Assembly (NCBI GenBank): GCA_964489425.1
Contig: CAZAYP010000076.1
Coordinates: 1-8,603 of the forward strand
Direction of reading: 5' to 3'
DNA from: CAZAYP01 sp964489425 [NCBI: uncultured Verrucomicrobiota bacterium]
GTDB taxonomy: Bacteria; Verrucomicrobiota; Kiritimatiellia; RZYC01
Length of the DNA: 8,603 nt
The notes below the pieces were generated by a model. It did no database searches and was not told the DNA's origin. It saw nothing but the letters and a program-made list of their open reading frames with translations. Each line of letters opens with the position of its first letter. Positions within the stretch are counted from its first letter, which is position 1. Below are positions 1 through 7,950 of this stretch, one piece after another. The position numbers and the translations under genes were made by a program.

Positions 1-92
1 TTTTTCGCGGCGGCAGCCAGGCTGGCGTCGAGGTCCTTGTTCTGGGCTTCGAGTTGGGGCAGCTTGGCGAGTTCCTTTTGCGCAGCGGCCAG
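1..92 (-). repeat. Internal duplication, copy B (codons 1506-1535 of the giant coiled-coil gene)
   Basis: This segment matches 472-563 in direct orientation with an offset of exactly 471 bp (157 codons), so both copies are read in the same frame. About 12 mismatches occur over 90 bp, and one block of roughly 34 bp is identical. At protein level 26 of 30 residues agree, around the core LPxxEAQNKDLDASLAAAAK. Similarity fades at the right-hand end; at the left it meets the window edge, so the true repeat length is unknown. Identity at the DNA level, including at third codon positions, points to a real duplication or gene conversion within the rod and not just low-complexity resemblance. Confidence 0.85.
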
Positions 93-3000
93 TTCTTGCT
101 CAAGCGCCGCCTTGCGCTGGGCGGTGTCTGAAAGAACATGCTGCTGCTCTTCGGCTGCGGCCTGCAGCTTGGCGCGCTGATCACGCATAGCAACCAGTTC
201 TTTGGTCAGCACATCCTGGTCCTTGACCTTTTGGGCCAAGTCCGCCTGCTGTTGCATGACGCGCGCTTCCATGCCGGCGCGAGCCTTGGCCTGGGCGGAC
301 AAGTCCGTGGCGGTTTGCTGGACCTGCGCCTCAGCCTTGGCCAGGGCCTCGGTCTTGGCGGCCAGGGCCTGCTCAAGATCCTTCCGCGCTTTGGCCAGGG
401 TGGCGGCTTCGGCGCGCGCGGCCGAGCCGGCGGTCTCCAGTTGCTGAACCTGGCCCGCGAGGTCCGCGGCCTTTTTCGCGGCTGCGGCGAGGCTGGCGTC
501 GAGGTCCTTGTTCTGGGCTTCGATCTTGGGCAGCCGGGCGAGTTCCTTTTGTGCGGTGGCTAACTGCTTGGTGAGCGATTCAGCGTCCGAGACCAGGCTG
601 GGGATTTTCTTGAGTTCAACGTCGGCCTTAGCCAGTTCCTGGCTCAACCCAGCTTGTTGTTGTTTCAACACAAGAATTTCTTGATCTTTGCGGGCCGTGG
701 ACTGCGCCAGGTCGCCGGCTTGCTGATTCAGCGTTTCCACCTGTTGTTCAAGGGCGGCTTTTTCTTGCGCCAGCGCGGCGCGGGTTTGCTCAATCTTCTT
801 GGATTCAGCCTGCTGTTTTTGCCAATTCTCCTGCGCGGACTGCAGTTGTTGTTGCAGTGCGTCCCGGCCTGCGCCCAACGCGGCAAGCTCTTGGCCCAAT
901 TGTTCCTGCTCCTGCTCGAGATTTTCGATGGTGGCCAGTAACCCGGGGATGCGCCCAGCCTCTGTTTGCGCCTGTTCCAACTCCTTGGCAGTAACCTGGG
1001 CGCGGGCGGCGGCGGCTTGGATTTGCTGATCCTTGGCGCGGATTTCCAACACCAACTGTTCCCGGGCGTTGGTCATGTCTTTCAAGGCGGACTGCAGCCC
1101 TTCGCGCTCTTTGGCCAAGCGGGCGGCCGCTTGCTGTTGTTTGGCCAGGTCCTGGCTGGTGCTGGCGAGACTTTCGCCGAGTTCGCGCAGGCGGTTCTCG
1201 GCGGCGGTGAGCTTTTCCTGGACCGCTGCGGCCTGCTTCACCTGTTGTTCAAGATCGGCGTTACCGCGCGTCAGTTCCTCGGTCTTGACACGGATGGATT
1301 GCAGTTCCGCGTCCCGGGCGGCGAGATCTTTCTGCGAGGCGTCCAACTGCGCGGCCAGCGCTGTTTTATCCTGTTGCAGCGCGGCCAGCCGCGAGTTGAG
1401 TTCCTTAACCAAGCCGGCGGTTTGGACAGCTTGTTCGCGGAACGTAGTCAGCTCTTGCCCAAGGCGCGTCCGCTCCCGCTGCCCGGTTTCCATGCGCTCG
1501 GCCTGTTCTTTAGCTTGGCGCTGCAGGTCGGCCAGCTTGGATTTCAAGGCTGGGGTTTCGGCCGCGACGGGTTTGAGCGCCTGCAGTTCCTGGTCCAGGG
1601 CGGCCCGTTGCGCTGCGGTTTGCTGCAGCGCGGCTTCTTTGTCCTTAAGAGTTTGCTCGGCTTGGCGCTGCGCGGCCAGGGTGCGCTCAGCCTGTGCCCG
1701 CGCATCGGTCAGGTCGCGTTGCGTCCGGGTCAGTTCGGCGCTGGCTTGCTGCAGCCGGGTGGCGCTTTCGTCCGCCGCGGATTTCAGGGCTTGGCTTTCT
1801 TTCTCCAACCCAGGCAGGCGCTGGAGCGATGGCCGGGCGTCCGCCAGCTCTTTTTCCAGCGCGGCCCGTTGGCGCTCCACGCCCTGCTGCTGTTCCTGGC
1901 TCTGCTTCAAGTTCCGGACCGCGGCTGCTTGTTCCTTCTGCAGGGCCGCCAACTGCGCTTCGACAGCTTGCTGGCTGGATTTCTGGCGGACCAGCTCCTG
2001 GCTCTTTTGCTCAAGCTCCGCGGTGAGGCGGGCGGCGGTTTGCGCCACCGCCTGTCCCTGCTGCGCCAGGGCGTCACGCGCCTTGGCCAGCTCGCGGCCC
2101 TGGCGCGCGAGGTCGGCGTGGGCCTGCTGCAGGGCGGTCAGCTCCTGCCTGAGTCCGGCGGCTTTCTCGGCCTCGGCCTGCGCTGCGGCCAGGCTTTTTT
2201 CCAGACCGGCCATTCGTTCACGCCCTTGGGCCAGATCTTTTTCCCGGGCCGCCGCGGCAGCCTGCAAGTCCGCCTGGGCGCGGGCCGCTTGAACAGCGGC
2301 GGACTTCAGCTCTTTTTCCTGCCGTGTGAGCGTGGCGATCTGTTCCGCCATGGCTTCCAGTTTCTGGCGGGAGGCCGTCAGGCTGCTGGCCAGGCCGTCG
2401 CGTTCCTGCACGATCGTTGCGGTGTCCGCTTCCAGGGTTGCGAGCTGCTTGCGGCTGGCGGCCAGTTCCTTTTCCAGCTTGGCGGCCGTCGCTTGCCAGG
2501 TGGCGGCTGCCTGGAGTTTCGTGCGGGCAGCGCCGAGTTCTTGATCAAGGGTGGCGGCCTGTTTTTTCAGCGTATCGAGCCGCTGATCCCGTTCCCGCAA
2601 CTGGTCGGCCAACTGTTCCGTAACCGCGCGGGTGCGCTTCTCAAGCCCGTCGCGCGCGGCGGTCAGTTCGGTGATGCGCTGCTCGCGCGCCGTCAGGTCT
2701 TCCCGCGCCTGCTGCAGCTGGGTGGCGCGGGCGGCAAGCTCTTGTTCAAGCTTGGCGCTCCGCTCTTCCGCGGTCCGCTGCTGCTCGGCCAGCTGCTTGA
2801 TTTGGGCGCTGGCCTGAGCGCGCTCTTTTTCCAGAAGCTCCATCTGTTTTTTGCTGGCGGCCAGGTCACGCTGCAAATCCGGCAGGGCTGCGGCCTGCTT
2901 TTCAAGGTTGGCCAGGCGACCCTGGTCAGCCTGGGTCTGGACCTGGGAATCCTGCAACACGGCTTCTTTGCGGCGCAAATCCTGCTCCAAGGCGTCACGG

Positions 3001-4607
3001 ACCTTCTGCATGTCAGAATACTTCTTGTCCACGATGACCTGTTCCTGGCGGATGGCTTGAAGGCTGGCGGCGGTCTGTTCGGCCTGCCGCGCAGCATCCC
3101 GCAAGGCGTCTTCCAGCGCCTTCTTTTGCTGGGCCAGGGCTGCGGCCTGGTTCTTCTGGGCCGTCAACTGGCGGCTGGCCTCATCCAATTCCCGGGCGCG
3201 GTTGGCGGCCAGGGCGGTTTCCGCCGTCAGTTTGTCCTGGAGTTGCTGGCGGGCGGATTCAGTTTCGGCCCGGGCCTGCTTGTCCGCGGCCAACGCCACA
3301 TTCAGCTCCTCGATCACCGCGGTCAGATCCTTGATCCGGGCTTGATCAGCCGCCTGCGCCTGGACCATGGCCTGCTGCTGCTGGGTAGCTTGCTGCAGGC
3401 GGAGATTAAGGTCTGCGCGCTCTTTTTCGGACGCGGCCAGCTGGTCGCCCACCGACCGCAGGGCGTCAATTTCCTTGGCGCGCGCGGTCAGTTCGGCGGC
3501 GCGTTCGGTGACGGCGCTGTTCAGCTCGCGGTTCACCTGTTCGAGGTCCTGCACTTGCTGTTGCAGGCCGGGGAGGGATTGGGCCAAGCGGTCTGCCTGC
3601 GCAAGGCGTTCTGCTTGCTGGCGCCGCTGCTGCTCCAGTTCCGCGACCTGGGCCTGGGCGGCGGCAAGCTGGCGAGCCAGGGTGTCCAGCCGGTCCGTGG
3701 CGGCGGTTTCGGTGGCCTGCTGCTGTGCGGCCAGGCGGTCCCGCTCGGCGGCAACGGCCTCGCCGCGCTGGGCGGCGGCGGCCAGCGCCTTCTCGAGGTC
3801 CTGGATGCGCGCCGTGGCGGCCGTGGCCTGGTCGCGCTGCTGGCGGCCGTCCGCCGTGGCTGTTTCCAGCAACCGGGCCTGGCGGCGGGCTGCGTCGCGC
3901 GTGGCATTGATCTCGGCGGCCAACCGTTCCTGCGTTCGTTCCGCGGCCAGGCCGGCGGCTTTCAGGCCGGCGACCTGTTTTTCCAGCGCGGCGATCTGGC
4001 GCACCTGGTCCGCGGCGGCGGCGGCCTGTTGTTCGAGGCCCGCGCGTTGCTGTTGGGCAGCGGCCAGGTCAGCGGCCAGGCGCTGCTGTTCCTGGATGGC
4101 CGCGGCCAGCTTCTCGGCCAGCCGCCGCTGGTCCGCCTGCTCGCGGGCGCTTTGCTCGCGCAGCTGGGTCAGCATGTCCTGGAGTTCGTTTTTCTCGCGG
4201 CCGATCTGGCTGGTCTGGGCCTGGATCGCGGAGGTTTCTTTTTCCAACAGCGCGCGGGCCTGCTGCTGCTGGGCAAGCGCTTGTTCCACGGCCCGGTTTT
4301 TCTCCTGCCAGGCGGCCGCATCCCGCTGGCTGCGCGTGGCGAGATCCGCCAGCTGCCGATCAAGGTCTGCGACCTGCTGACTGAGCTGGCGGTTGGCTTG
4401 TTCGAGGGCCGCCGCGCGGACGCGGGCGGTTTCGAGCTCGGTTTTCAGGTCCTGGAACCGGCTGACCACGGCCTGGGCCGCGGCGGACGACGACACCTCG
4501 GGTGCTGCCGCCCGGGCGGGCCCGTGCCCGGCCGTCAGCGTCAAGGCCACCCCGGCGGCCGCCAAGTATACCTGCGCATGTTTGTGCCGACCCATACGCC
4601 TCATCAT
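1..4607 (-). CDS. Giant exported coiled-coil protein, 3' end outside window (at least 1535 aa)
   Basis: The frame is open from a tandem ATG ATG (4607-4602) to the left edge; I translated all 1535 complete codons and saw no stop. A GGAGGG ribosome site lies 7 nt before the first ATG, which fixes the start. Residues 1-33 form a Sec-type signal peptide: a basic n-region (RRMGRHK), a hydrophobic core (VYLAAAGVALTLTA) and an A-R-A cleavage site before Ala34. From about residue 45 the protein is continuous heptad-type helix, very rich in Ala, Gln, Leu, Glu, Lys and Arg. There is no Cys, three Trp (100, 704, 1262), two Phe (51, 1056) and one Tyr in the mature part (530). Isolated prolines mark possible hinges (about 346, 576, 932, 1019, 1221, 1336, 1360, 1517). 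No Walker motif, enzyme motif or C-terminal anchor is visible, so an SMC or ATPase identity is unsupported. It probably acts as a periplasmic or surface rod/scaffold (inference). It is last in the visible three-gene cluster. The specific function is unknown. Confidence 0.9.
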   Translation of the reverse strand, partial: MMRRMGRHKHAQVYLAAAGVALTLTAGHGPARAAAPEVSSSAAAQAVVSRFQDLKTELETARVRAAALEQANRQLSQQVADLDRQLADLATRSQRDAAAWQEKNRAVEQALAQQQQARALLEKETSAIQAQTSQIGREKNELQDMLTQLREQSAREQADQRRLAEKLAAAIQEQQRLAADLAAAQQQRAGLEQQAAAAADQVRQIAALEKQVAGLKAAGLAAERTQERLAAEINATRDAARRQARLLETATADGRQQRDQATAATARIQDLEKALAAAAQRGEAVAAERDRLAAQQQATETAATDRLDTLARQLAAAQAQVAELEQQRRQQAERLAQADRLAQSLPGLQQQVQDLEQVNRELNSAVTERAAELTARAKEIDALRSVGDQLAASEKERADLNLRLQQATQQQQAMVQAQAADQARIKDLTAVIEELNVALAADKQARAETESARQQLQDKLTAETALAANRARELDEASRQLTAQKNQAAALAQQKKALEDALRDAARQAEQTAASLQAIRQEQVIVDKKYSDMQKVRDALEQDLRRKEAVLQDSQVQTQADQGRLANLEKQAAALPDLQRDLAASKKQMELLEKERAQASAQIKQLAEQQRTAEERSAKLEQELAARATQLQQAREDLTAREQRITELTAARDGLEKRTRAVTEQLADQLRERDQRLDTLKKQAATLDQELGAARTKLQAAATWQATAAKLEKELAASRKQLATLEADTATIVQERDGLASSLTASRQKLEAMAEQIATLTRQEKELKSAAVQAARAQADLQAAAAAREKDLAQGRERMAGLEKSLAAAQAEAEKAAGLRQELTALQQAHADLARQGRELAKARDALAQQGQAVAQTAARLTAELEQKSQELVRQKSSQQAVEAQLAALQKEQAAAVRNLKQSQEQQQGVERQRAALEKELADARPSLQRLPGLEKESQALKSAADESATRLQQASAELTRTQRDLTDARAQAERTLAAQRQAEQTLKDKEAALQQTAAQRAALDQELQALKPVAAETPALKSKLADLQRQAKEQAERMETGQRERTRLGQELTTFREQAVQTAGLVKELNSRLAALQQDKTALAAQLDASQKDLAARDAELQSIRVKTEELTRGNADLEQQVKQAAAVQEKLTAAENRLRELGESLASTSQDLAKQQQAAARLAKEREGLQSALKDMTNAREQLVLEIRAKDQQIQAAAARAQVTAKELEQAQTEAGRIPGLLATIENLEQEQEQLGQELAALGAGRDALQQQLQSAQENWQKQQAESKKIEQTRAALAQEKAALEQQVETLNQQAGDLAQSTARKDQEILVLKQQQAGLSQELAKADVELKKIPSLVSDAESLTKQLATAQKELARLPKIEAQNKDLDASLAAAAKKAADLAGQVQQLETAGSAARAEAATLAKARKDLEQALAAKTEALAKAEAQVQQTATDLSAQAKARAGMEARVMQQQADLAQKVKDQDVLTKELVAMRDQRAKLQAAAEEQQHVLSDTAQRKAALEQELAAAQKELAKLPQLEAQNKDLDASLAAAAK
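472..563 (-). repeat. Internal duplication, copy A (codons 1349-1378 of the giant coiled-coil gene)
   Basis: This is the partner of the copy at the left edge, displaced by 471 bp. The four amino-acid differences between the copies are conservative for a coiled coil (Thr/Ala, Arg/Lys, Lys/Gln, Ile/Leu). Both copies carry the Leu-Pro hinge motif at the same place (Pro1360 here, Pro1517 in the other). The sequence between the copies, about 127 residues, does not obviously resemble the sequence before this copy, so I cannot show a full tandem 157-residue unit from the window alone. Confidence 0.85.
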
Positions 4608-4752
4608 GGAACATCCCTCCCCGGGACCCGCCGGAACGACGGGGCCACGCATCTCGTTTATTCAACCGATATCACGCCAAGGGCCTGCCACGGCGTCCAG
4701 ACCGCGCTGCCGCGGGCGGAGGCCGGGTGGCCGGGCGGCCATCTGGCTGCAC
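4608..4752 (-). other. 145-bp intergenic gap between the two coiled-coil genes
   Basis: This is the only non-coding stretch in the window. It begins just after the TGA of the upstream coiled-coil gene and ends at the ATG of the giant one. The half next to the upstream gene is very GC-rich and contains small inverted repeats: a perfect 5-bp stem with a 4-nt loop (CCGCG/CGCGG, 4702-4715) and alternating GGCC/CGGCC blocks (4721-4740). None is followed by a T-run on the minus strand, so I do not call a terminator. The half next to the giant gene has a short A/T-richer island (about 4653-4680). I found no -35/-10 pair with acceptable spacing in it, but a promoter for the downstream gene could lie there. 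Read-through from the upstream gene is equally possible. Confidence 0.6.
4615..4620 (-). promoter_or_regulatory. Ribosome binding site of the giant coiled-coil gene
   Basis: The minus strand reads GGAGGG, then 7 nt, then ATG ATG. This near-consensus Shine-Dalgarno sequence at good spacing selects the start at 4607 (or the adjacent ATG at 4604). Another ATG directly abuts the GGAGGG in a different frame, but it is too close to use it. Confidence 0.8.
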
Positions 4753-7700
4753 TCAGATTTTACCAAGATCCGAGAGGATCCGGGTGGTCTCGGCCAGCTC
4801 CGCCTGCAATTGGTCCACCTGGGCGCGCAGTGTTTCGCGCTCTTTCATCACGTTGCGGAGTTCGCCCTGGGTGTCGTTCAACAGGTTCTGCAAGGCGCGG
4901 GTTTTGGTTTCGGCCTGGGCGGAGTTCGCCCGTTGCGCGTTTTTCACGGCGTCGGCCGCGGCCGTATTGGCTTGCGCCAACTCGGCGCCAAGTTTTTCGA
5001 TCTGGGCCCGCTGTTCCGCAGATTTGCCCTGGTAATCGCGGACTTCCGCGGCCAGGCGGTTCTTCTCCTGGAGGAGGCCCTCGATGCGCTGCGAAAATTC
5101 GTCGCAGAAGCGGGACAACTCCGAGCGCTGTTCTTTAACCAGCGTCATTTCATCTTCCAGCGCGCTGTAATCTTCCTTCAACTGCGCGACGCGGGCGACC
5201 GAGTCGGCGGCGGCTTTCTGCAATTTCTCGTTTTCCTGGGCGAGGCGCTTGCGTTCCTTTTCCCAATTCGTTTGCTGCCCGGCAAATCCCTGGGCCAGCT
5301 TGTCGGCCGCGGTCGCCTTGTTCTTGAGGGCAATGAGCTCATCGCTGAGCGCCAGGATACGCACGGCATCCTTCTCGATCTGCTGCCGCAGACCCTGGGC
5401 TTCGCGGGCCAGCTGCTCTTTTTCCGTGGCCATGAGGTCGCGGGCGGCGGCCAGCTCGGTCACCTTGGCGGACAGGTCGTGGTTGGCCCGCGAGAGGTCG
5501 TCCTTCTCGCGCTCAAGCTCGTGGATCAGCTCCTCGAGGTTGCTTTTTTGTTCGGGGGGTAATTCCGTGGTGGGGAGGGGTGCCAGCTCCGGGGTGGGGG
5601 CGGGGGTGGGCGCGGCCACCTCGTCCCCGGCGGATGGCTTGCCTTGCTGGCCGGCCGCGGCCAGCTTTTGGTTGCTTTCCGCCAGGGCGGCCATCTCCGC
5701 CGCGCGCGCCGCGGAGCTCTCGGCCATCTGGAGATACTCGGTATTGACCTTGTCCAGGCGGGCCTGGAGATCGGATTTTTCGCTGTCCAGCCGCTCGGCG
5801 CGTTCGTCGGCTTTGGCGTACTGGGCGCGGGTGTACTCAAGCTGGCGCTGCAGTTCCTCGGTCGCATCCGGGGCGGCCGGGGTTTCCTGACGCTGGCCCT
5901 GTTGCTCCAGCCGGGCCACCTTGCGTTCGCTGGCGCGGAGATCTTTTTCCAGCGTCTTGACCGCCTCGCGGGCCTCCTGCAACTCCTGGCGCTGGCGCTC
6001 CGCCTCGGCCGCAACCTCGGCCGACGGGGCTTCCGGTTCCGGCTTTTCCTGGATCTGTTTTTCGAGGCGCGCCACCTGGGCGGCCAGCGTCTCCCGGTCG
6101 CGTTCCAGCGCGCGGACCTGGCCGGCGGCTTCCTCGTCGCGGGCGGCCGCCTGCTGGCCTTTTTCGATCGCGTCCGCCAGCTTGCGCCGCAGTTCGTCGG
6201 CGGCCCGCTGGGTTTCGGCCAACTTTGCGCCATCGGCGGCGCCGGCCTGCTGCGCCGCTTCCAGCGCTTTCTGGTGATCTGCCGCGGCCTGGTCGAATTC
6301 GTCGGCCAGCTTCTGCTTGGCGGCCACGAGCGCCTTGTTCTGGGCTTCCCAGGCATCGTTCTGTTGGCGCAGGGTGGCCACGAGTTCCTGCAAGTCGGCC
6401 ACCTGGCGGCCCAGGCGGGTGGTTTCGGACCTGGCTTTTTCAAGATCCCCGGCGCCGACGCCGCGGGTTTTTTCGATTTCGGCCAGCCGCAGGCGGAGTT
6501 CCTCGCGCGCGGCCACGGCAGCGGTGGCGCGGGCTTCCAGCGCGGTGGTTTCTTCGCGCAAGCGGGCGATTTCCGCCTGGTCCGCCTGGCGATCAGCCGT
6601 GGCGGCGCCGGCGGCGCGGGCCTGCGCGGCCAGGGTCTTGGCCTGCTGCTCCAGGGCGGCTTTGTCGCGGGCGAGCGACTGGGCCTGGCGTTGGGCGGCG
6701 GCGAGCGCGTCCTGGGCCTCGATCAGTTCCCGCTTGAAGCGCACGGTTTCCTGCATGGTCTGGGACATCTCGCGGCGCTGCTCCGCGGCCGAGGCTTCCA
6801 GCTCCTGCTCGAGGCGGGCTTTCTCCGCGGCCCAGTCGTCGCTGGACGCCGCTGGGCGGGCCGCGCTTTCGAGCTCGCGGATCCGGGCTTCGGCCGCAGC
6901 CAACGCCGCGGCGGTCCCGGGATCCTGCCCGGCGGCGCGGGGTGCCTGGCGCAGCTTGTCGAGGTCGGCCTGGAGGCGGGCCGTATCCTGGTTGTAGCGC
7001 TGCTGCAGGTCGGTCCGGGCCCGCTGCAGCTGGGCCAACTGCTCCTGCAGCTGCTTGAGCTGGCGGCTGTCGGCCGCCGGGGCGCCGGCGCGCATCGGCA
7101 CCGGGGCATTCAAGTCCAGATCAGCAGCATAGCGCAGGTCTTCGACCTCTTCGACCAGGCGGCGGTTTTCCTCCTGGAGACGTTCCAACTCGGCCGCCAG
7201 CTCGCTATCCCGGGCAGCCACGCGGGCGCTGGTCTTGGAATCGGCCGTGTCGCGGAATTGCTCCAGGGACGCCACGGCGGTGTCGGCCCGGCCCTGGGCG
7301 GTCAGGGTGCGTTTCTTTTCGCTATCCAGCTGGGCTTGCCACTGGCGGGTGAGGTCGGTGCGTTCCTGGAGCAGCCGCGTCCGGTCCGCGGCCAGGACCT
7401 CAAGCTTCTTCTGGGCTTCGGCCAGCTTCTGGTTGAGGTCTTTTTTCTCCAGTTCTATTTTTTGCAGGCGCAGGTTGAGGGTGCGGGCGTCCGCGGCCGC
7501 GGATGGGGCCGCCGGGGCGGGGCGGGCGGCGGTGGCCGCCGCCGGGCCGCCTTGCTGCAGGGCCTTGAGCTGGTTGGCGACATAGTCCTGGCGCGAAGCG
7601 ATGAGCGATGGTTTCCAATCGGGCTGGGATTCCGCCAGGGTCTGGTACAGTTGGCTGGCTTCAGCGAACCAGTCCGCGGCATCGGACGAATTGCCGGCGT

Positions 7701-7950
7701 CAAGGGCGCGTTCGGCCCGCTGCAGGGTTTCATCGGCATCCCGCTGCAGCTCGTCCGGGGTGTCCTGGCCGCGCGCCGCGCAAGGCGCAGCGAGCGTCCC
7801 GGCCATGGCCAGCGCCAGGGCGGCCAGCCACCAGCGGGCGGGCAGGGCCCGGGCAACGCGCCGTCCCGCGGGCTCAGGGCTCGTCGGGCAGCGGGGGCTC
7901 GTCGGCGCCCGGCATGCCGCCAGGATACAAAACAGCTTCCAGTTCTTCAT
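4753..7950 (-). CDS. Exported modular coiled-coil protein, 1065 aa
   Basis: The start at 7950 is chosen because GGAGG stands 8 nt upstream and no in-frame ATG, GTG or TTG exists between it and Met49, which lies inside the second hydrophobic stretch. The N-terminus is odd: MKNWKLFCILAAC ends in a lipobox-like LAAC (Cys13), then a Pro/Arg-rich spacer, then a second hydrophobic segment (about 40-55, preceded by GRRVAR and followed by APCAARGQ). Residues 65-130 form a TPR-like helical hairpin (ALDAGNSSDAADWF, then SQPDWKPS). An Ala/Pro linker (131-155) leads to long coiled coil with short breaks near 271-290, 631-650 and 684-697. A Pro/Thr linker (771-801, APTPAPTPELAPLP) precedes a final coiled coil to residue 1065. 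Cys949 is the only cysteine after the N-terminal region. There is no nucleotide-binding motif. It overlaps the TPR gene by 77 bp, so the two are probably translationally coupled. It is likely an envelope scaffold; membrane anchoring and partners are inferred. Confidence 0.88.
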   Translation of the reverse strand: MKNWKLFCILAACRAPTSPRCPTSPEPAGRRVARALPARWWLAALALAMAGTLAAPCAARGQDTPDELQRDADETLQRAERALDAGNSSDAADWFAEASQLYQTLAESQPDWKPSLIASRQDYVANQLKALQQGGPAAATAARPAPAAPSAAADARTLNLRLQKIELEKKDLNQKLAEAQKKLEVLAADRTRLLQERTDLTRQWQAQLDSEKKRTLTAQGRADTAVASLEQFRDTADSKTSARVAARDSELAAELERLQEENRRLVEEVEDLRYAADLDLNAPVPMRAGAPAADSRQLKQLQEQLAQLQRARTDLQQRYNQDTARLQADLDKLRQAPRAAGQDPGTAAALAAAEARIRELESAARPAASSDDWAAEKARLEQELEASAAEQRREMSQTMQETVRFKRELIEAQDALAAAQRQAQSLARDKAALEQQAKTLAAQARAAGAATADRQADQAEIARLREETTALEARATAAVAAREELRLRLAEIEKTRGVGAGDLEKARSETTRLGRQVADLQELVATLRQQNDAWEAQNKALVAAKQKLADEFDQAAADHQKALEAAQQAGAADGAKLAETQRAADELRRKLADAIEKGQQAAARDEEAAGQVRALERDRETLAAQVARLEKQIQEKPEPEAPSAEVAAEAERQRQELQEAREAVKTLEKDLRASERKVARLEQQGQRQETPAAPDATEELQRQLEYTRAQYAKADERAERLDSEKSDLQARLDKVNTEYLQMAESSAARAAEMAALAESNQKLAAAGQQGKPSAGDEVAAPTPAPTPELAPLPTTELPPEQKSNLEELIHELEREKDDLSRANHDLSAKVTELAAARDLMATEKEQLAREAQGLRQQIEKDAVRILALSDELIALKNKATAADKLAQGFAGQQTNWEKERKRLAQENEKLQKAAADSVARVAQLKEDYSALEDEMTLVKEQRSELSRFCDEFSQRIEGLLQEKNRLAAEVRDYQGKSAEQRAQIEKLGAELAQANTAAADAVKNAQRANSAQAETKTRALQNLLNDTQGELRNVMKERETLRAQVDQLQAELAETTRILSDLGKI

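Noticed and set aside
4360-4665. Minus-strand frame starting at an ATG directly beside GGAGGG (101 codons)
   Set aside because: The ATG abuts the Shine-Dalgarno sequence with no spacing, and the product is out of frame with the clear signal peptide and coiled coil encoded there.
4653-4680. Sigma-70 type promoter for the giant coiled-coil gene
   Set aside because: An A/T-richer island with TTGGCG and AATAAA hexamers exists, but the spacing between them is about 12 bp, too short for a standard promoter.
4702-4740. Rho-independent terminator after the 1065-aa coiled-coil gene
   Set aside because: Small GC-rich stems are present, including a perfect 5-bp stem with a 4-nt loop, but no run of T follows on the minus strand and random GC-rich DNA readily forms such stems.
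966-5138. A plus-strand open frame of 1390 codons, the longest uninterrupted complete frame in the window
   Set aside because: It is codon-aligned antisense to the giant coiled-coil gene, then crosses the intergenic gap and enters the next gene out of phase. It arises because that gene almost never uses TTA, CTA or TCA codons. Its Leu/Gly/Phe/Arg-rich product looks like a reversed coiled coil, and the minus strand has the signal peptide and ribosome site.
1-7950. SMC, Rad50 or other chromosome-partition ATPase
   Set aside because: Long coiled coils often attract this label, but both proteins have export signals, and I saw no Walker A motif or signature motif in either translation.
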